From Opitutia bacterium (GTDB taxonomy: Bacteria > Verrucomicrobiota > Verrucomicrobiia > Opitutales > Seribacteraceae), in the NCBI GenBank assembly GCA_018675995.1, contig JABGWZ010000269.1, forward strand, positions 1-64,000: a stretch of 64,000 bases of DNA, in the 5' to 3' direction. Shown here piece by piece: positions 55,130 to 63,891 of this stretch. The position numbers and the translations under genes are program-made. How positions within the stretch are numbered: the first letter of the stretch is position 1; every line of letters starts with the position of its first letter. The notes beneath the pieces are model-generated. The model was not told the origin of the DNA. It saw nothing but the letters and a program-made list of their open reading frames with translations, and did no database searches.

Positions 55130-55927
55130 CTACAAAATCATACGAAGACCAGCGAGCACTATAAAAAACCAAACTAATTTTTCAAAAAGTAACTGATTAA
55201 TGTGCTTCACAATAAATGGGGCAACGCAGGCACCAATAACGGCAGGAATAAACATCCAACAACTAACTGACATTGAATCAATAGTGATAATTCCCAAATC
55301 TACCATAAAAGGAACTTTAATCACATTAACAATCAGAAATAACCAAGCTGATGTACCAATAAATGCGTATTTCGGTAAAGCCATGGCTAAAAGATAAAGT
55401 TGAGCGATTGGACCAGCGGCATTAGCGAGCATAGTGGCAACTCCCCCCAGTAAACCAAAAAACAACCCTAATATGATTGAGCCCTGTCGGTTATTTTCAA
55501 CTCGAGAATCCTGAGCCTTGTCATGCTTACGAATTTTAACCAAGAAATGGAGAACAGTCATGCTGAGCAAAATCGAACCTATAACATATTTTAATTGCCT
55601 AACCCTTCCATCGCCCTCCTGAAAGTAATCAAAAATCCACCATCCAAAAACCGTCCCCACAATAAAACAGGGCAGTAAACGGAAAATAAATTTCCATTCA
55701 GTATGCTTCCGATAAACGAGCGTTGCAGTTAAGTCAGCCGCAATTAAAACGGGCAACAAAAGACCTACCGAAAGAGGAACTCCGGCCAAACCTATCGCAT
55801 CTTCCAAAACCAACGCGTACATGGCTACAGTTAGATTACCTGCCCCGGGTAGTCCGCCTTTACTCATTCCCATGATCAAGGAACCTAAACATAAGATTGT
55901 CCAATGAGTGTATGAAAGAGCTTCCAT
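55130..55927 (-). CDS. TSUP (TauE/SafE) family anion permease
   Basis: 265 residues with about eight membrane helices. LIMGMSKGGLPGAGNLTVAM and the second-half copy GLLGGVATMLANAAGPIAQLYLLA are the two TSUP repeats (usually GxGGG or GFxxG loops). Members move sulfite, sulfoacetate or other organic sulfonates, and none of these can be chosen from the sequence. Lies between recF and ruvC on the same strand. Confidence 0.8.
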   Translation of the reverse strand: MEALSYTHWTILCLGSLIMGMSKGGLPGAGNLTVAMYALVLEDAIGLAGVPLSVGLLLPVLIAADLTATLVYRKHTEWKFIFRLLPCFIVGTVFGWWIFDYFQEGDGRVRQLKYVIGSILLSMTVLHFLVKIRKHDKAQDSRVENNRQGSIILGLFFGLLGGVATMLANAAGPIAQLYLLAMALPKYAFIGTSAWLFLIVNVIKVPFMVDLGIITIDSMSVSCWMFIPAVIGACVAPFIVKHINQLLFEKLVWFFIVLAGLRMIL

Positions 55928-55973
55928 TTTAAAATATATGCGTAACTGGCAGCTTAATTAATTTTCAACAATT

Positions 55974-57056
55974 TTAAACTGCTTTAAAAAAAGTCCCGTC
56001 TTTAACTTCAAATGTTTCCCAAGTCTGTCGGTCATCACCTTCGGGGAAAGAGGTCCCTGTAGCAAAGACCTGTGCTTCATCAGGAAGTAATTTTTTAAAA
56101 TTTTCCTTACGCTCAACATCGAGTTCACCAATAACATCATCAGCCAGAACAACAGGAATCCGACTCGTTGCCTCTCGTAAAAAATCAAACTCTGCTAATC
56201 TCAACCCCAAAACTAAACCTTTCTGCTGACCTTCAGATGCAAAAGTTCTCGCATCCCTTCCTTCTATATTAAGTTCAAAATCATCTCGGTGTGGTCCACT
56301 GCGCGTGGAACCGAATTGACGATCCTTTAAGCGGTCTCTTAAAAGTTTTAGGCTTAATTCATCCTCAGTACGAACAACTAAATCGGGACGATAAAACAAT
56401 GTGGCAACTTCCCTTCCTCCAGTAAGCGATGAATAGTAATTCCTTAATGAATTTGAAAGTTTTGGGAATGCTACCTCCCTAAGCTGAAAAACTTTATTTG
56501 CAGCGGGTATTAAGATACGCTCAAATGCATCTAATTCTTTGTCGCTTCCATTATGTTTAAGCAAAGAATTCCTATCCTTCAATGAACGATGGAAAGATTG
56601 CAAAGCTTCAAAATATTCAGGAGAGGATGCTGACAAAAGCATATCAAGCCATTTACGCCTCTCTGCAGGGCCATCTCGTACCAGTCGAAAATCCCTTGAT
56701 GATAAGCAAACCGAGGGGAAGCACCCCAGATAATCCGCTAATCGCTTAATTTTTTCCCCATCGACCTCAAGGCTCTTAGGCCCTTTTAATCGAAACCCAA
56801 AGAGAATTTCAGCAGTTTCTAAAGTTTCATCTTCAAACTTAAAAAAAAGCCTGCTTTCATTTTTGCCACCCATTACTAATCCATCAGTCCCAGCTTTTCG
56901 AAAAGATCTTAGGTTCGAAGATAATCCGATCGCCTCTAATAAATTAGTTTTACCTTGGCCATTCGATCCAATAAAAAAAACACGCCTTGAAGAAAAATTA
57001 AGACTAGCTGCCTCAATATTTCGAAAATGCTCCAAGTTTATTGAAAGAAGTTTCAC
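55974..57056 (-). CDS. recF: DNA replication and repair protein RecF
   Basis: 360 residues. Walker A is GSNGQGKTNLLEAI, the ABC-type signature is ASEGQQKGLVLGLRLAEFDFL, and Walker B is PVVLADDVIGELD. SGPHRDDFELNIEG is the conserved RecF motif. It loads RecA at gaps with RecO and RecR. recO lies 2.4 kb upstream in the same run; dnaA, dnaN and gyrB, its usual neighbours near the origin, are absent. Confidence 0.94.
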   Translation of the reverse strand: MKLLSINLEHFRNIEAASLNFSSRRVFFIGSNGQGKTNLLEAIGLSSNLRSFRKAGTDGLVMGGKNESRLFFKFEDETLETAEILFGFRLKGPKSLEVDGEKIKRLADYLGCFPSVCLSSRDFRLVRDGPAERRKWLDMLLSASSPEYFEALQSFHRSLKDRNSLLKHNGSDKELDAFERILIPAANKVFQLREVAFPKLSNSLRNYYSSLTGGREVATLFYRPDLVVRTEDELSLKLLRDRLKDRQFGSTRSGPHRDDFELNIEGRDARTFASEGQQKGLVLGLRLAEFDFLREATSRIPVVLADDVIGELDVERKENFKKLLPDEAQVFATGTSFPEGDDRQTWETFEVKDGTFFKAV

Positions 57057-57065
57057 CTTGAAATT

Positions 57066-58208
57066 TCAAAGAGATAACACCGAAGAGCTCACTGAATCAC
57101 TACGAAGTTCTTTGTATACAATGCAAAATGCAGACAACAGCTTTCGCCAATCTGATTGGCTATGATCGAAGTAAGAACTTACCCGAACCAACCTATGCCC
57201 CTGCCCCGTTGTTAAACCATAATGATCTGCAATTCCACTGCCTTGTTCTTTCCCAACCGAACAAGCAGAACCTGTGGAAACCTCAAAGCCAAGCTTATCG
57301 AGTTTCCCTACCCAACGAAGGTTTTCGTAGTCAGGCAATAATACCATCGATGTGTTCCATAGTCTCTTTTTACCTAAACCCAAAATCTGTGAATTAGGTA
57401 TTCCAGCCAGTATTCCCTTATCAAATTCATCTCTCCACAAAGCACGGTTATTCACTTCAGCAATTCTTTCTTGGGCATCCCTTAATGCGACCATCATGGA
57501 TACGATAGCCGGATAGTTCTCCGTCCCTCCTCTAAGACCAAATTCCTGTGACCCTCCCAACTGCATCTTCACCGGAGCCTTCGTTGCAAGCCACCCAATT
57601 CCTTTTGGCCCACAAAACTTATGTGCACTCGCAGAAAATGAGTCACAAGTACAAAGACCGCTGGTATCCAATTTACCAACCCATTGTGTGGCATCACAAT
57701 GGAAATAAACGCCATTGCTCGAACAAACTTCTGCCAATTCCTGCCAAGGCTGAAGAACTCCAGTTTCATTATTAGCGGCCATTAACGAAACCAAGGAAAT
57801 CTTTTCTGTTTCAATTATTGAACAGGTTTCATCTAAATTCACAAGTCCGTTACCATCAGTTGGCATGTATATAATTTTTTGATCAAACCAATACTTTGCT
57901 GAGTCAATCACACTTGGATGCTCAAATGGAGAAACTAAACAGCTTCCTTTTAATTTCAACCCAGTTGAGAAATGAGCAAAAATAGCATTATTTGCCTCCG
58001 TTGCTCCAGAGGTGAATATTATCTGATCTTTCTTAAAAGAAAACAATCCTGCCAATTCTTCTCTCGCTTGTTCAAGTTTAGCACGAACACGAGATCCTGC
58101 ACGGTAGGGAGAGGATGGGTTTGACCAGTCTTCCAACAGCGAGACATCATAGGAAGAAAGGGCATTGTGACCCAGTGCCGTGGTCGCGTTGTTGTCAAAA
58201 TACAACAT
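57066..58208 (-). CDS. Cysteine desulfurase (NifS/IscS-like)
   Basis: 380 residues of the class V aminotransferase fold. YFDNNATTALG is the start, SGATEANN and NNETGVLQPW lie in the PLP pocket, SAHKFCGPKGIG holds the PLP lysine, and STGSACSVGKEQGS the catalytic cysteine. It removes sulfur from cysteine for Fe-S clusters or tRNA thiolation. No iscU, sufE or mnmA gene is next to it, so its acceptor is unknown. Confidence 0.88.
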   Translation of the reverse strand: MLYFDNNATTALGHNALSSYDVSLLEDWSNPSSPYRAGSRVRAKLEQAREELAGLFSFKKDQIIFTSGATEANNAIFAHFSTGLKLKGSCLVSPFEHPSVIDSAKYWFDQKIIYMPTDGNGLVNLDETCSIIETEKISLVSLMAANNETGVLQPWQELAEVCSSNGVYFHCDATQWVGKLDTSGLCTCDSFSASAHKFCGPKGIGWLATKAPVKMQLGGSQEFGLRGGTENYPAIVSMMVALRDAQERIAEVNNRALWRDEFDKGILAGIPNSQILGLGKKRLWNTSMVLLPDYENLRWVGKLDKLGFEVSTGSACSVGKEQGSGIADHYGLTTGQGHRLVRVSSYFDHSQSDWRKLLSAFCIVYKELRSDSVSSSVLSL

Positions 58209-58222
58209 TCAACAAGTTCCCA

Positions 58223-58957
58223 TTAAGGTTTCGAAACCGCAGGAATAATCAACTTCTGTCCCAGTTTTAGACTGTCCTTACTTGAAAGCGAATTTCGATT
58301 TGCCTGAAAAATTTGTTCTATATAACTCGAATCACCATAAAACTTTCGGCTAATCCCATAAAGACTGTCTCCTTTTTGAACAACATATGTTCTCGCAAGG
58401 GGTGGAGTAACAAAAGAAGGCTCGTTTTTAATTTGCTGAACTTTTGAGTTACGGACTGGTAATGGTGGTTCATTATCGCGAATATCTCGTTCAGTCAACG
58501 GCAGACCTAGACGAGCTTTCAAATCAGCCACCTCTCTCATTAATCGATTGTTTTGCTCTCTCAAATCGAGAGAATCCAGGTAATCGGCATAAGGTTCGCC
58601 AGGAAGTTCACGAATGATTTCTCGCTCAGCGGTGACGATTAATTGTCTGACTTTAGGGGCTTCTTTCGAATTATTTTCCAACAGCAGGAATCTTTGGAAA
58701 TGATAAATTGCAGCAACAGGATCTTTTCTTGATTCTAAATTGAGAAAAAGCATACCCACCTGTAAATGAGATTTTGGGCAGTGCATCGTACGGCGTGTAA
58801 CTGCAAGAAACTCCTCCAATGCATCTTCATCATTTCCGACCTTTAACAGAGAAAGTGCACGTTGGAAGCCGGAATCATTTTCTTCCTTAACATTTAGTCC
58901 ATCTTGCTCGCATGAGCTCAAAAATATTAAAAGAAAAAAGATAAAAATTTTGCTCAC
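58223..58957 (-). CDS. LysM-domain lipoprotein with TPR-like region
   Basis: 244 residues from GTG 58957, chosen because AAAGGG lies six bases before it and because the product then starts MSKIFIFFLLIFLSSC, an ideal lipoprotein signal. The track uses a TTG five codons upstream. Mature protein: two TPR-like helical pairs (about 30-110), a coiled coil (NNRLMREVADLKARLGLP), a linker, and a C-terminal LysM domain (YVVQKGDSLYGISRKFYGD...LKLGQKLIIP) that binds peptidoglycan. It resembles CpoB/YbgF-like cell-envelope proteins in layout, but a specific role cannot be given. Confidence 0.82.
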   Translation of the reverse strand: MSKIFIFFLLIFLSSCEQDGLNVKEENDSGFQRALSLLKVGNDEDALEEFLAVTRRTMHCPKSHLQVGMLFLNLESRKDPVAAIYHFQRFLLLENNSKEAPKVRQLIVTAEREIIRELPGEPYADYLDSLDLREQNNRLMREVADLKARLGLPLTERDIRDNEPPLPVRNSKVQQIKNEPSFVTPPLARTYVVQKGDSLYGISRKFYGDSSYIEQIFQANRNSLSSKDSLKLGQKLIIPAVSKP

Positions 58958-58972
58958 AAAATACCCTTTCAA

Positions 58973-59392
58973 CTAGTTCCCAAGGTAACTAAATATTAAA
59001 TCCCTAGTATGGGGCATCGAACGATGTTCCCAAAGAAATAAACCCTGCCATGTACCCAACTGGAGAGCCCCTTCGTAAAAAGGTATAGTTTCACTCGTTC
59101 TCGTAAGTGCCATCTTAATGTGCGAAGGCATATCATCAGGACCTTCATAAGTATGGGTAAAATCGGGGTCATTTTCAGGAACTAATTTATTCAAGTACCT
59201 CTCAAGGTCTACCCTAGCAGATGGATCCGCATTTTCCATTAGAACAAGACTACAGCTAGTGTGACGCACAAATACCGAAACAACCCCGTCCGACAGCTTA
59301 GATTCACCTAGTCCATCAGCAACCAACTCAGTAATCTCATAAGTCCCCTGCCCGTTTGTGGTAAATTTGTAACCTTTTTTATAAACTCCCAT
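58973..59392 (-). CDS. YjbQ/UPF0047 family protein
   Basis: 139 residues, typical length. FVRHTSCSLVLMENADPSARVDLERYL and HIKMALTRTSETIPF, with the C-terminal GTWQGLFLWEHRSMPHTRDL, are the family motifs. Members bind metal through conserved His residues and show weak thiamine-phosphate synthase activity; the physiological role is unknown. Sits directly upstream of the LysM lipoprotein gene. Confidence 0.88.
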   Translation of the reverse strand: MGVYKKGYKFTTNGQGTYEITELVADGLGESKLSDGVVSVFVRHTSCSLVLMENADPSARVDLERYLNKLVPENDPDFTHTYEGPDDMPSHIKMALTRTSETIPFYEGALQLGTWQGLFLWEHRSMPHTRDLIFSYLGN

Positions 59393-59481
59393 TCAGTTAA
59401 GCATTTATACAAATACTATTTATGGAAGGAAAATACATTTGGCAAGGAATTGATCATCAACTTTAAAATGCGTCCTACTGA

Positions 59482-60096
59482 CTAGCACCTAAGTTCTGTT
59501 TCTGAGTTTAGCCAAACCGAAAGCGAATGCATCAGATGCTTAACTCTGTTAGTTGGGGGATTCTGCTCAGACACCCTAGTTTTTAATATCTTCATTCCCA
59601 GATCATGATCTGGTTTATTAAGATTAGTCAACCAGTCCTGCTCGACGGGCAACCCCTCAGACCTACCGAATCGAAAGACAGTTTTGAACCATACAATAGC
59701 TGGGTCATACCCCTGCACCAAGGCATCTAATGAACGAAGAAGGAGTTTCTCTTTTGGAACTGTATCCTGCAAATGGGTACCATTATCCAAAAAGAAACGA
59801 GCCATTTTTGATGCGTAATAAAAACATTGATGTTTTCGGGCAAGTTCGGTTCTTTTTTTTAATATCTGAAAATCAGAAACAAAGGGAAGACCAGAAGTAT
59901 CGCTCTTTCGGTTAAGGGAAAACTCAACATCATCAAATAAATCCGGTGGTGGGTGGGAACGGTTTCCTTTGCTTATTCGAAGGAGAACTTTCTGAAGGCC
60001 GCATTTCCCAGAAAAAAAATCAATTCGTAAATGTGAATCTCCAGTCTCAATACGGTTGAGGATTGTTCCCTCGACTAGTTGAGAATTCGAACTCAA
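59482..60096 (-). CDS. recO: RecO-like DNA repair protein
   Basis: 204 residues. The N-terminal SQLVEGTILNRIETGDSHLRIDFFS and GLQKVLLRISKGNRS fit the RecO OB-fold, and a helical middle region follows (ARFFLDNGT, LLLRSLDALVQGYDPAIVWFKTVFRF). The four-Cys zinc finger found in many RecO proteins is absent and the protein is shorter than E. coli RecO (242). The start is a TTG; no ATG is available before the upstream stop. recF in the same run supports the call, but similarity is weak. Confidence 0.6.
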   Translation of the reverse strand: MSSNSQLVEGTILNRIETGDSHLRIDFFSGKCGLQKVLLRISKGNRSHPPPDLFDDVEFSLNRKSDTSGLPFVSDFQILKKRTELARKHQCFYYASKMARFFLDNGTHLQDTVPKEKLLLRSLDALVQGYDPAIVWFKTVFRFGRSEGLPVEQDWLTNLNKPDHDLGMKILKTRVSEQNPPTNRVKHLMHSLSVWLNSETELRC

Positions 60097-60150
60097 AACA
60101 ATTAGTGCTGGAAATAAAACCAGTTAAGCTTTAGATCGGATTTTGTCTCA

Positions 60151-60882
60151 CTAGCCCATTTTCTCCTTAGATGAAGTTGAAACTTTATCATTCGAACTTG
60201 AAGGCCTTTCCAAATCATTGCATTCATTTTTCAATGTCTCTGCAGCATTATGAGGTATAACTGCTCCTCCTGAAATAAGCATCTTCATCCCTTCACCAAC
60301 ACTCATTTTTAAAGGATAAATATCCTCTGGAGGCAGCATCAGTAAAAAACCGCTTGTTGGATTGGGTGTTGTTGGTACGAAGACATTGGTAAGTGGTGTA
60401 CCAATCACCTCAACTGTTTCACCAGATGCTTCATTAGTCAGAAAACCAAGAACATAACAGTCTTTCCTCGGATATTCGATTAGGACAACGCTTTTGAAAA
60501 CGGCTCTATTTTCTTTTCCGAAAGTTTCTACAATTTGTTTAACTGAACGATAGACTGTGTTAATAAATGGAACTTTTCCCAAAACTTTTTCCGTAGAAGA
60601 AATAAAGAATTTGCCCAATACATAATTGGACAAAAATCCAAGTACAGTTAAGGATAAAACTCCCACAATCAATCCCACAAAGCCAAGTATAGATTCCAGT
60701 CCAAAAAAGAAACTTTCCTCACTTAATCCAAGCTGGGTAACTAATCGGGTAACTGGTTCTTTGAAAAGATCGAGTAAAAAATCCAGAACAAAAATAGTAG
60801 TCCCCAATGGTAAAAAGATCAGTAGACCCGTAAGAAATGCGTTTCGAAACTTACGAGATAGAGATGTGGTTTTGATTGGCAC
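60151..60882 (-). CDS. DUF502-family membrane protein
   Basis: 243 residues from GTG 60882, ten bases after the ybeY stop. The track start at 60966 would overlap ybeY by 74 bases. FLTGLLIFLPLGTTIFVLDFLLDLF and ILGFVGLIVGVLSLTVLGFLSNYVLG are two membrane hairpins. VPFINTVYRSVKQIVETFG and IEYPRKDCYVLGFLTNE are the DUF502 core, and NVFVPTTPNPTSGFLLMLP its signature. Function unknown; the family is widespread. The tail is Ser/Lys-rich and probably disordered. Confidence 0.82.
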   Translation of the reverse strand: MPIKTTSLSRKFRNAFLTGLLIFLPLGTTIFVLDFLLDLFKEPVTRLVTQLGLSEESFFFGLESILGFVGLIVGVLSLTVLGFLSNYVLGKFFISSTEKVLGKVPFINTVYRSVKQIVETFGKENRAVFKSVVLIEYPRKDCYVLGFLTNEASGETVEVIGTPLTNVFVPTTPNPTSGFLLMLPPEDIYPLKMSVGEGMKMLISGGAVIPHNAAETLKNECNDLERPSSSNDKVSTSSKEKMG

Positions 60883-60892
60883 TTTTAATTCG

Positions 60893-61363
60893 CTAATCGG
60901 CTGCGGAACGTGAAGCGAGAAGAAAATGAGGCCAAAGATCATCTTTTTCAATAATCTCAAGTGCATTAGCTTCTTCGCGTTTCATTATTTTACGATCATT
61001 TGCATTCTTATCATCAAATCCAACAAGGTGCAGCAATCCGTGGATTAGATAAAGACTAAGTTCTTGATCAAAAGTTAGTTTTTCATTATCAGAAAATTCG
61101 ATTGCCTGATCAACAGAAACGCAAATTTCACCAACCAAATCATTTTCTGGGTCTGCCGGAAATGTAATTACATCTGTTGGCCGAAAATCGTTTAAGAACT
61201 GACCATGTAATTGAGAATGATCTTCTTTGTTAAGAAATACAACCGAGAGCACACCCTTAGAGTTACAATTATAGCTCGAAGCAACTCTCTTAAAAAAAGC
61301 ATTGATCCGCGCTTCACTGACTGACAGTGAAGGATAAAGGTTAGTTATTTCAATCGTGAACAA
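60893..61363 (-). CDS. ybeY: Endoribonuclease YbeY (rRNA maturation)
   Basis: 156 residues. RPTDVITFP and LVGEICVSVDQA are family motifs, and YLIHGLLHLVGFDDKN is the zinc site. The usual motif is HGxLHLxGYDH, so the third His is replaced by Asp here, a change I also recall from Bacteroidetes homologues. It takes part in 16S rRNA 3'-end processing and 70S quality control. It follows the 7TM-HD gene, in the usual phoH-HD-ybeY order. Confidence 0.92.
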   Translation of the reverse strand: MFTIEITNLYPSLSVSEARINAFFKRVASSYNCNSKGVLSVVFLNKEDHSQLHGQFLNDFRPTDVITFPADPENDLVGEICVSVDQAIEFSDNEKLTFDQELSLYLIHGLLHLVGFDDKNANDRKIMKREEANALEIIEKDDLWPHFLLASRSAAD

Positions 61364-61408
61364 GACCGTAAAAATAGATGATTATTTATCGTAAGGTTAA
61401 GAACTTGA

Positions 61409-63877
61409 TTACTTACCATTGGTATCACTCTCGTTTTCATCGTCAGGATACTCAATTCGGGAATGCAGCATATTTAATGTTGTCTTAGTAAAACTCTCCT
61501 TAATCTTGGCTACTTCCTCCAGAGTAAGCGGGCATTCGTCTAACTGATTATCCTCCAACCTGTCTTGAAAAATTTTCTCGAGCAGTTCTTCAACACTATG
61601 ATGCGTAACCTTTGGAAGGCTCCTTGCAGCCGCTTCCACTGAATCGGCAAAAAAGATAATCGCACTTTCCTTAAACCTGGGTTTGGGACCGTCATAACGA
61701 TAAGTCGACTCATCAGGTTCATCGTCAGCTAATTCTCCATAAGGCAGCTTTTCCTGTTTGATTTTTTTCTTTGCTTGGTGAAAAAAATACTTCACTAAGG
61801 TAGTCCCATGATGTTGCCTGATTACATCACGAATAATCTTTGGTAATCTATTTTCCCTAGCCATATCAATTCCTTCCTTCACATGGCTTTTTATTATCAG
61901 TGCACTCATTGCTGGGTTTTGTCGATTATGTGGATTACCAAACTCCCCTTGATTCTCATTGAAATAATGTGGCTGAACCATTTTTCCGATATCATGAAAC
62001 AAAGAACAAGCTCTGCAAAGAATTGGATTTGCACCCACTGCAATCGCTGCATTTTCGGATAAATTGGCCACCATTAAACTATGGTGATATGTGCCGGGTG
62101 CATCGACTTGCATCTTTCGAAGAAGAGGATGATTAAAATCTGTTAATTCAAACAGAGTCGCATCTGTCGCAACTTTAAATGCATTTTCAATCAGGGGCAT
62201 TACAGCAAGGACCAAGCCACCGGTAAAAACTCCCATTAGCAAAGAGGCAACGGCATGATTCATTAGGCTTACCCCTCCGCCCCCGGAGACAAAACCAATA
62301 CCCAAAGATAAAACTGCACCCGTTAATCCAGCCAATGCTCCTGCTTTTAGTGCACCCCCTCGCAACCGGATTTCTCTGCAAAAATACGCCCCTACTAAAG
62401 CAGCACCCAGTGAGTTTGAAAATGCCTCAACTCCAGAATTTTGCATCGTGGCATGGAAGATACTTGTCATTAATGCCGATAACGCAGCCATTCGTGGTCC
62501 AACTGTTATCATTACAACCATAGGTGCAAATGCGACCGGAATAAGGTACGGAATTAAGCCCACTAAAAGAGTATTTTCGCCAAAAAGATCGGTCGAACCA
62601 AGCTCAAGGATAAACCTTGATAAGGAAAGATTAGCAAGAATTGCAACAGCAACTATGGTTGATCGAATGGTATCTCTCCAAAAATTGGGCAAAACAAGGC
62701 TAATGTAAAAAATGGCTATTAAAAAAGTCACCAATGTTATAAAAATTCTTTTAGGCAAAAGATCTCGATCCGAAGTTGTAAGAGAAAGGAACTCCATATA
62801 TTTCTCCAAATCAACCTTACTCAATTTGCCTCCTTTTTTAAGAATGGCCTCTCCTTCTTTCACAATAACTAATGGTGGGTCCATCTCAGCAATTGCCCGG
62901 TCCTGTGCTGCGGTGGTAGCTTCCCTGTCTATATTCCTTAAAAATAACCCTTTCCTGACAAATGACGAAAGAGAATCTGCAAAATCATTCCTGAACTGCT
63001 GTGCTGAAAATGATGAATTTTCATCTCCACTCTCAATAAAGTCTTCAAGTATGAGCCCAGATTCTGGGAACGGTCCGTCGCTGCTCAGGTGTTCCTCTAT
63101 TTCAGTCAGGGATTTTGAAAATTCAGGATATTTCAACATTATTTCTCTAGCATCCACATTAAACCGTAATCCATTCTGAATTCCTGTTATTATAACAAGT
63201 TGGTTGGACAAAGACAGCATCGCGGAATTAATTTGATTTGTAGCATTAGTTTCCGATAAAAACTTCTGATCCACCGAGGGAAACTTAACTACACCGGTTA
63301 AATGTAGCTTTCCCAGGAGGTTAGAAATTTTTTCAAAAAAACTTTGTTTCCCTGAAAAGTTTTTCCAATGTAACAAATTTACAAGTTCGTCCTCAGTTAA
63401 TTCTAAATTAAAATTTGTTAAGAGCTCATCACTTAAAGAAACTCGAGCTGTAACTCGTGATTCTTCGTCCATAGATGATAACAGGGTGAGCCCCTCCTCT
63501 AAACGCAAAAGGGCACTTTTGAAACTCTCCTCGCCAACTAAATTCCTCGCAAATTCCCTCGGGGTACTGCTTCTTATCCATTCCTCTTCTTCGGTTCTGC
63601 GCACTTCACTTTCATAAGTAAAAGATCTGTCAGAATAAATATTTTCTGGGGCAACTTCCCCAAGAGAGCGAAGTCCAGGTGGATCCTGCCCAACAAAACA
63701 GATAAAAACGATCGCCGCAGCGAAAACAGCGGTGAAAAAACCTTGCTTACCAAATTTTTCCCAAAATCCACGTAATCCTTGAAAATCAACCTCATCTTCG
63801 TTTACCTCGTCCAATCCTTTCCTCCTGCGAGCAAGATCCCTGCTCCGTTTTTTACGCAATGATTTTTTTTCTTCCAT
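61409..63877 (-). CDS. 7TM-HD phosphodiesterase (PgpH family), probably cyclic-di-AMP-specific
   Basis: 822 residues. A membrane helix near 47-65 is followed by a ~300-residue extracytoplasmic domain, then seven helices (about 370-570). The cytoplasmic HD domain (about 590-740) contains TYHHSLMVANLSENAA, LFHDIGKMVQPHYF, DVIRQHHGTTLVKYFF and FFADSVEAAARS. In Listeria and Bacillus, PgpH degrades c-di-AMP. The N-terminal domain resembles the 7TMR-HDED sensor. Located between phoH and ybeY as in many bacteria. No DisA/CdaA cyclase gene is in the window. Confidence 0.87.
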   Translation of the reverse strand: MEEKKSLRKKRSRDLARRRKGLDEVNEDEVDFQGLRGFWEKFGKQGFFTAVFAAAIVFICFVGQDPPGLRSLGEVAPENIYSDRSFTYESEVRRTEEEEWIRSSTPREFARNLVGEESFKSALLRLEEGLTLLSSMDEESRVTARVSLSDELLTNFNLELTEDELVNLLHWKNFSGKQSFFEKISNLLGKLHLTGVVKFPSVDQKFLSETNATNQINSAMLSLSNQLVIITGIQNGLRFNVDAREIMLKYPEFSKSLTEIEEHLSSDGPFPESGLILEDFIESGDENSSFSAQQFRNDFADSLSSFVRKGLFLRNIDREATTAAQDRAIAEMDPPLVIVKEGEAILKKGGKLSKVDLEKYMEFLSLTTSDRDLLPKRIFITLVTFLIAIFYISLVLPNFWRDTIRSTIVAVAILANLSLSRFILELGSTDLFGENTLLVGLIPYLIPVAFAPMVVMITVGPRMAALSALMTSIFHATMQNSGVEAFSNSLGAALVGAYFCREIRLRGGALKAGALAGLTGAVLSLGIGFVSGGGGVSLMNHAVASLLMGVFTGGLVLAVMPLIENAFKVATDATLFELTDFNHPLLRKMQVDAPGTYHHSLMVANLSENAAIAVGANPILCRACSLFHDIGKMVQPHYFNENQGEFGNPHNRQNPAMSALIIKSHVKEGIDMARENRLPKIIRDVIRQHHGTTLVKYFFHQAKKKIKQEKLPYGELADDEPDESTYRYDGPKPRFKESAIIFFADSVEAAARSLPKVTHHSVEELLEKIFQDRLEDNQLDECPLTLEEVAKIKESFTKTTLNMLHSRIEYPDDENESDTNGK

Positions 63878-63891
63878 GGTAAAAATATCTT

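Noticed and set aside
62712-63179. Plus-strand 155-residue ORF opposite the 7TM-HD gene
   Set aside because: Shadow of a well-supported gene with no start signal.
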